Origin: Chloroflexota bacterium
GTDB taxonomy: Bacteria; Chloroflexota; UBA5177; JANWHV01
NCBI GenBank assembly: GCA_025450375.1
Contig: JANWHO010000330.1
Span: 1-18,976 of the forward strand
Direction of reading: 5' to 3'
Length of the DNA: 18,976 nucleotides
This document shows, one piece after another, positions 15,773-18,976 of this stretch (positions are counted from its first letter, which is position 1; each line of letters begins with the position of its first letter). A program made the position numbers and the translations under genes. The notes under the pieces were generated by a model. It did not search any database, was not told the DNA's origin, and was given only the letters and a program-made list of their open reading frames with translations.

Positions 15773-15803
15773 AGTGTAGGGCTTGGGGAGGGGAGGTGAA
15801 CAA
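15773..15803 (-). promoter_or_regulatory. Possible leaderless promoter of selB
   Basis: TACACT (15773-15778, minus strand) lies six bases before the selB ATG, and TTGTTC (15798-15803) lies 19 bases further upstream. With a normal start distance, transcription would begin at or next to the ATG. The bases just before the ATG are C-rich and contain no Shine-Dalgarno. The -35 spacing is one or two bases longer than usual. Confidence 0.3.
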
Positions 15804-15923
15804 TTTTCATTTTGCAGGTTTGGCCCCAGGAAGCGCACAGGTTTACGCTCTAACATGGGAGATGGCCCAGACGATGAGCCGGTACATGACGAGCGGCGTC
15901 CAGTAGGGTAAAGGACACACCTG

Positions 15924-17582
15924 ATGCAGGTAAGATCGCGCGGCGGCGCGGCTATCCTCTTGGCCGGCCTGCTGCTTCCCACCGTGAATCTCAATTCCGT
16001 CGCCAGCGCCGTTGCGGCGCGGAATCATCCCTTGTCAGGCGCGAGCAGCGCCGGTGATCCGTACTATCCTGCCTTGGGCAACACTGGCTACGATGCCCGG
16101 CACTATACGCTCGACCTGAGCATTGATGTCCGGCGTAACACACTCGCTGGCGTCGCGACCATGGATGCGGTCGCCACCCAGGATCTCAGCCGTCTCTCGC
16201 TGGATTTCGTGGGCTTCCAGGTTCGCGGAATCACGGTCGATCACGTTCCAGCCGGGTACAGCCGCCAGTCCCGCAAGCTGTTCATCACCCTCCCGCGCAT
16301 GGTGGCGAGAGGCCACCACATCGTAATCGCGATCACCTATGCGGGCGCTCCAACGGTCATCGCCACTCCCAGCGGCGATGGCGGCTGGCACGGAACCGGT
16401 ACGGGGAGCTTCGTCACCAGCGAACCGGACGGCGCCGAAGGGTGGTTCCCCGTCAACGACCATCCGCTTGACAAGGCGACCTATACGTTCCGCATCACCG
16501 TACCAAAGCCGTACATGGCGGTAGCCAATGGGTTGCCGCAGGGCACGATCCCGCATGGCGCCACGACGACCTACGTCTGGCGGGAGCGCTATCCGATGGC
16601 TAGCTATCTGGCCGAGGTTGCTATCGGCCGCTTTGTCGAGCAGCGGAGCAGCGGACCCGGCGGACTGCCCATTCTCAGCTACTACCCACCCGCCCTGGCC
16701 GCCACGGCGCGACCCGTATTCGCCCAACTGCCCCAGATGATCGCCTACTTCGAGAGCATCCTTGGACCGTACCCATTCGAGGCGTATGGCGGAATCGTGG
16801 CGGACATCAGCCTTCCGTACGCCCTGGAAACCCAGACCCGTACGCTCTACAGCCGCACTATCTTGGGATACATCCCGGAGCGGGCTCAGGAAGGGATCTC
16901 GCACGAGCTGGCCCACCAATGGTTTGGCGACAGCGTAAGCCTGAAGACCTGGCAGGACATCTGGCTGAATGAGGGCTTCGCCACCTACATGAGTTGGCTC
17001 TGGCTCGAACACATCCACGATCGCGCGTATCTCATCTCGGTGATGCGCACACAGTATGGCTATCTGCTGGAGGCGCCCTCCATCACGACCTTACTCACTC
17101 ATCCATCGCTGCCAGGCCGGCAGGTACTGCGGATCATGCATACCATCCTGCGCCTGCAAGGGGCACCAATGTCGGACTCCCAGATCCTGCAAGGATTGGG
17201 CATGACCTCAATCGATCAGCTAACCACCAGGCGCGCCCTCGGCTTTTTCGGCGTGCATCCCGGTTCGGCGGACGCGCGCGGATTCGCGGAGTCGGCGCGC
17301 TCCTCGGCCCCCGCTTCCCCGCCGCGCGACGACCTGTTCCCCATCAGCGTCTACAATCGGGGGGCCATGACCTTGCAGGCGTTGCGCCTGAGGGTCGGCG
17401 ATCCAACCTTCTTTCGCATCCTGCGTGCCTACTCCACACGCTACCGCTACGCCAACGCCGATAGCGCCGATTTTATCGCGGTGGCCAACTCGGCTAGCGG
17501 CCAGAACCTGACTTCGTTCTTCCACACCTGGCTCTATGCTCCGGCAGCCCCGCCGATGCCGGCACTGCTTCCCACGCAGTGA
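15924..17582 (+). CDS. Secreted M1-family zinc metallopeptidase (aminopeptidase-like)
   Basis: 552 residues. A signal peptide is evident (basic MQVRSRGG, hydrophobic AAILLAGLLLPTV, then Ala-rich). The N-terminal beta domain begins at YDARHYTLDLSIDVRR. The zinc site is H327-E-L-A-H331 (in SHELAHQWFGD) with E350 in NEGFATY, an exact HEXXH-X18-E. SVYNRGAMTLQALR holds the likely catalytic Tyr (Y477). The GAMEN segment of aminopeptidase N is replaced by YALETQTR, as in related bacterial secreted M1 enzymes. The C-terminal half-domain of large aminopeptidases is absent. Between E350 and Y477 there are about 60 residues more than in LTA4 hydrolase (318 to 383). TAAAGGA lies eight bases before the ATG. 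The protein should act outside the cytoplasm on peptides. It stands alone on this strand, divergent from selB. Confidence 0.92.
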   Translation: MQVRSRGGAAILLAGLLLPTVNLNSVASAVAARNHPLSGASSAGDPYYPALGNTGYDARHYTLDLSIDVRRNTLAGVATMDAVATQDLSRLSLDFVGFQVRGITVDHVPAGYSRQSRKLFITLPRMVARGHHIVIAITYAGAPTVIATPSGDGGWHGTGTGSFVTSEPDGAEGWFPVNDHPLDKATYTFRITVPKPYMAVANGLPQGTIPHGATTTYVWRERYPMASYLAEVAIGRFVEQRSSGPGGLPILSYYPPALAATARPVFAQLPQMIAYFESILGPYPFEAYGGIVADISLPYALETQTRTLYSRTILGYIPERAQEGISHELAHQWFGDSVSLKTWQDIWLNEGFATYMSWLWLEHIHDRAYLISVMRTQYGYLLEAPSITTLLTHPSLPGRQVLRIMHTILRLQGAPMSDSQILQGLGMTSIDQLTTRRALGFFGVHPGSADARGFAESARSSAPASPPRDDLFPISVYNRGAMTLQALRLRVGDPTFFRILRAYSTRYRYANADSADFIAVANSASGQNLTSFFHTWLYAPAAPPMPALLPTQ

Positions 17583-17604
17583 GGGCGTTAGTTGTCCCTC
17601 TTGG

Positions 17605-17871
17605 TCAGGCTGGTTTCCGCCCTTTGGTTGGCGATGGTCGGCGCTCCTCTCCTGGATCATGGGGAGTGGCGACCTCCCATTCAAAGGCATTGAGCACCTG
17701 GAAGATCTCTTTGGCTGCCCAGGCCCGATTTCGCCTGCCAATGGTGATCTGACTGAGAATCCCAGCCTTGGCAAGCCGCTGTATGGCCAGCCGCGCCACC
17801 TGATCCGACACACCAAGGACCATGGCGACGGTTTCGGCCTTGAGGATGAAGACTGCGTCGCGCGGATTATT
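17605..17871 (-). pseudogene. Remnant of a Fic-type C-terminal winged helix
   Basis: The minus strand reads FILKAETVAMVLGVSDQVA, then LAIQRLAKAGIL and GRRNRAWAAKEIFQVLNAFE. This resembles the winged helix that closes many Fic family proteins (partition of helix, RLEEAGIL, GRRRNRVWV, then a final helix), as I remember them. The Fic core motif (HPFxxGNGR) is absent from the surrounding sequence. The frame stays open into the end of the aldo/keto reductase gene. Between that gene's stop (17931) and an ATG at 17823, already inside the helix-turn-helix, there is no ATG, GTG or TTG in frame. This fits a 5'-truncated gene. The alternative is a small HTH protein using a TTG at 17997 inside the upstream gene. 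Apart from this the 348 bases between 17583 and 17930 hold nothing that I can support. Confidence 0.5.
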
Positions 17872-17930
17872 ACTCGATCCGCCAATCCAATTCTGGGTGG
17901 TTCGGTGGGAGGAAATAGAGTGGGGAGAGA

Positions 17931-18893
17931 TCAGGTATCCCAGCGGTGGGCTTCCGGATCCTCGGTGGTGGGCGCGATGGTTGCAAGCTCCTCCCAACAG
18001 GCGGCGGGGATCGGATGCTCGGCCCAGGCCAGGGTGGTGGCTATCCGCTCAGGCTTGGTAAGCCCCACGATGGTGCTGGTGATTCGGGAATCGCGCAGGG
18101 AGAACTGGAGGGCGGCGGCGCCCAGTGGCACTCCATGGCGGGCACAGATCGCCTCAATAGCTCGGGCCTGTTCCAGCAAGTCGCCCTCCGCGCTCTGATA
18201 GGCGTAGCGGGGCCAGGCGGCGGTACCCTTGGCAAGGATGCCGCTGCCGTAGGGGGCGGCGTTGATCGCCGCTACATTCCGAGTCTGGCAGAGATCCCAG
18301 AGGGGATTGGCGCTGGTATTGAGGAGGGTGTAGCGGTTATGCGAGATAACCGCCTCGAAGAGGCCCAGGTTCACGTAACGGATCAGCAGGTCGATCGGTC
18401 CGCCCGCGATCCCCAGGTGGTCGATCAGGCCCTCCTCCTGGCAGCGTTGGAGCGCTTCCACGGCGCCGCCGGGGCCGGTTATCTCGCTAAAATCTCCATT
18501 CTCCGGATCGTGCAGATACACCAGTTGGAGCTTCTCCAGGCCCAGGAGCTGAAGACTGCGTTCGACCCCACGCCGGATGATCTCGGCGCTGAAGTCGTTG
18601 GTCCGGGGGTCGCGGTCGGCTTTGGTGCTCAGGACAAAGCCGTCCGGGAGGCCGCCCATCTCACGTACGACCACCCCGATCCGCCGCTCGCTCTCGCCAT
18701 AGATGGCGGCGGTATCGAGAAAGGGGATGGGGCCGTTGAACACGGCTCGGATGGTGTCCAGCGCCTCGGCCTCCGCGACCTCATAGGTGAACGACTCAGG
18801 CATGTTCCCCAACGCAGCGGCCCCGATGCAGAGCGAGGGAACGCGCAGGGATGTATGACCCAGCGGTCGGAGCGGCAAAGCGGAGGTGCTCAT
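17931..18893 (-). CDS. Aldo/keto reductase
   Basis: 320 residues with the (beta/alpha)8 fold of NADPH-dependent aldo/keto reductases. The catalytic tetrad is visible: D60 and Y65 in FLDTAAIYGESE, K91 in STKAD and H128 in YLHDPEN. The start LRPLGHTSLRVPSLCIGAAALGN is typical, as is the C-terminal LGAAALQFSLRDSRITSTIVGLTKPERI. The closest known subgroup is probably D-threo-aldose (L-fucose/L-galactose-type) 1-dehydrogenase-like, which oxidises sugars or pyridoxal; substrate cannot be settled from sequence. The ATG at 18893 overlaps the TGA of the upstream gene (ATGA), so the two are translationally coupled. A frame open to 18962 is not used, since it would overlap that gene. The partner is a sugar-nucleotide epimerase or dehydratase, which points to sugar metabolism. 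Confidence 0.9.
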   Translation of the reverse strand: MSTSALPLRPLGHTSLRVPSLCIGAAALGNMPESFTYEVAEAEALDTIRAVFNGPIPFLDTAAIYGESERRIGVVVREMGGLPDGFVLSTKADRDPRTNDFSAEIIRRGVERSLQLLGLEKLQLVYLHDPENGDFSEITGPGGAVEALQRCQEEGLIDHLGIAGGPIDLLIRYVNLGLFEAVISHNRYTLLNTSANPLWDLCQTRNVAAINAAPYGSGILAKGTAAWPRYAYQSAEGDLLEQARAIEAICARHGVPLGAAALQFSLRDSRITSTIVGLTKPERIATTLAWAEHPIPAACWEELATIAPTTEDPEAHRWDT

Positions 18894-18976
18894 GAGGCGC
18901 GCTCCTTGAACCACTCCACAGTGAGCCTCAGGCCGTCCTTGAAGGAGACCTCCGGCTTCCATCCCAGCCGCTCGGC
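18890..18976 (-). CDS. NAD-dependent epimerase/dehydratase, C-terminal end (partial)
   Basis: The last 28 codons of a minus-strand gene that enters from the right edge. The residues AERLGWKPEVSFKDGLRLTV, then EWFKERAS and TGA, match the closing helix of extended short-chain dehydrogenases such as UDP-glucose 4-epimerase or dTDP-glucose/GDP-mannose 4,6-dehydratase (LGWKPEVSFEEGLRxTVEW). The NAD-binding part lies outside the window, so the exact enzyme is open. Its TGA shares bases with the ATG of the aldo/keto reductase. Confidence 0.75.
   Translation of the reverse strand, partial: AERLGWKPEVSFKDGLRLTVEWFKERAS

Noticed and set aside
15767..15923. Possible tRNA-Sec (selC) next to selB.
   Set aside because: No acceptor/T-arm pattern or CCA-like end on either strand could be found in this gap.
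1..18976. CRISPR arrays, IS ends, integrase/att sites, retron or toxin-antitoxin modules.
   Set aside because: Reading both strands showed no regular repeats, no transposase or integrase domain, no reverse transcriptase, and no paired small toxin/antitoxin genes.

Overview
The window is a GC-rich bacterial chromosome segment with dense, mostly protein-coding content. No rRNA, tRNA, CRISPR array, transposase or plasmid backbone is visible. The gene mix suggests a member of the Chloroflexota or a nearby deep-branching, high-GC phylum. That mix is a MecA_N-type class B penicillin-binding protein, an Re-citrate-synthase-like enzyme, SelB, an Rpn/DUF4351-type nuclease and a compact exopolysaccharide cluster. 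This placement is inference from gene content only and is not strong.

Left part (1-4150, almost all on the minus strand): the first 144 bases may hold the 3' end of a gene entering from outside. It is followed by an Rpn-like PD-(D/E)XK nuclease (272-1192), an ECF sigma factor (1405-1968), a secreted/membrane-anchored TPR protein with a possible TPM-like domain (2114-3178) and the 16S rRNA methyltransferase RsmG (3347-4150). A 143-bp divergent promoter region separates rsmG from a class B PBP on the plus strand (4294-6411). The PBP meets, tail to tail with overlapping stop codons, an Re-citrate-synthase/homocitrate-synthase-like enzyme (6408-7754). That enzyme is divergent from a tiny MerR/excisionase-type HTH protein (7890-8117), whose sequence looks like the HTH that forms the N-terminus of some Si-type citrate synthases.

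Middle part (8131-13248, minus strand): a five-gene exopolysaccharide unit reads from right to left as GT4 glycosyltransferase, polyprenyl-phosphate sugar-1-phosphate transferase, Wzz-like co-polymerase, degenerate CpsD-like P-loop protein and ALG5/DPM-like GT2. The priming transferase would load the first sugar on the lipid carrier, the GTs extend or supply sugars, and the Wzz/CpsD-like pair would control chain length or export. A -10-like element overlapped by a 7-bp dyad lies upstream of the cluster.

Right part (13460-18976): a small two-helix membrane protein (plus strand) overlaps convergently the 3' end of selB (minus, 13835-15766). A secreted M1 metallopeptidase follows on the plus strand (15924-17582). 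Then comes a stretch whose only content is a remnant resembling the C-terminal winged helix of Fic proteins. The last genes are an aldo/keto reductase (17931-18893) and the last 28 codons of a sugar-nucleotide epimerase/dehydratase, joined by an ATGA overlap.

There is no obvious new multi-gene defence or mobile system. The most interesting points are the Re-citrate-synthase-like gene paired with an orphan citrate-synthase-type HTH, the CpsD-like protein without Walker residues, the dyad over the EPS promoter, the possible leaderless selB and the insertion in the M1 peptidase.
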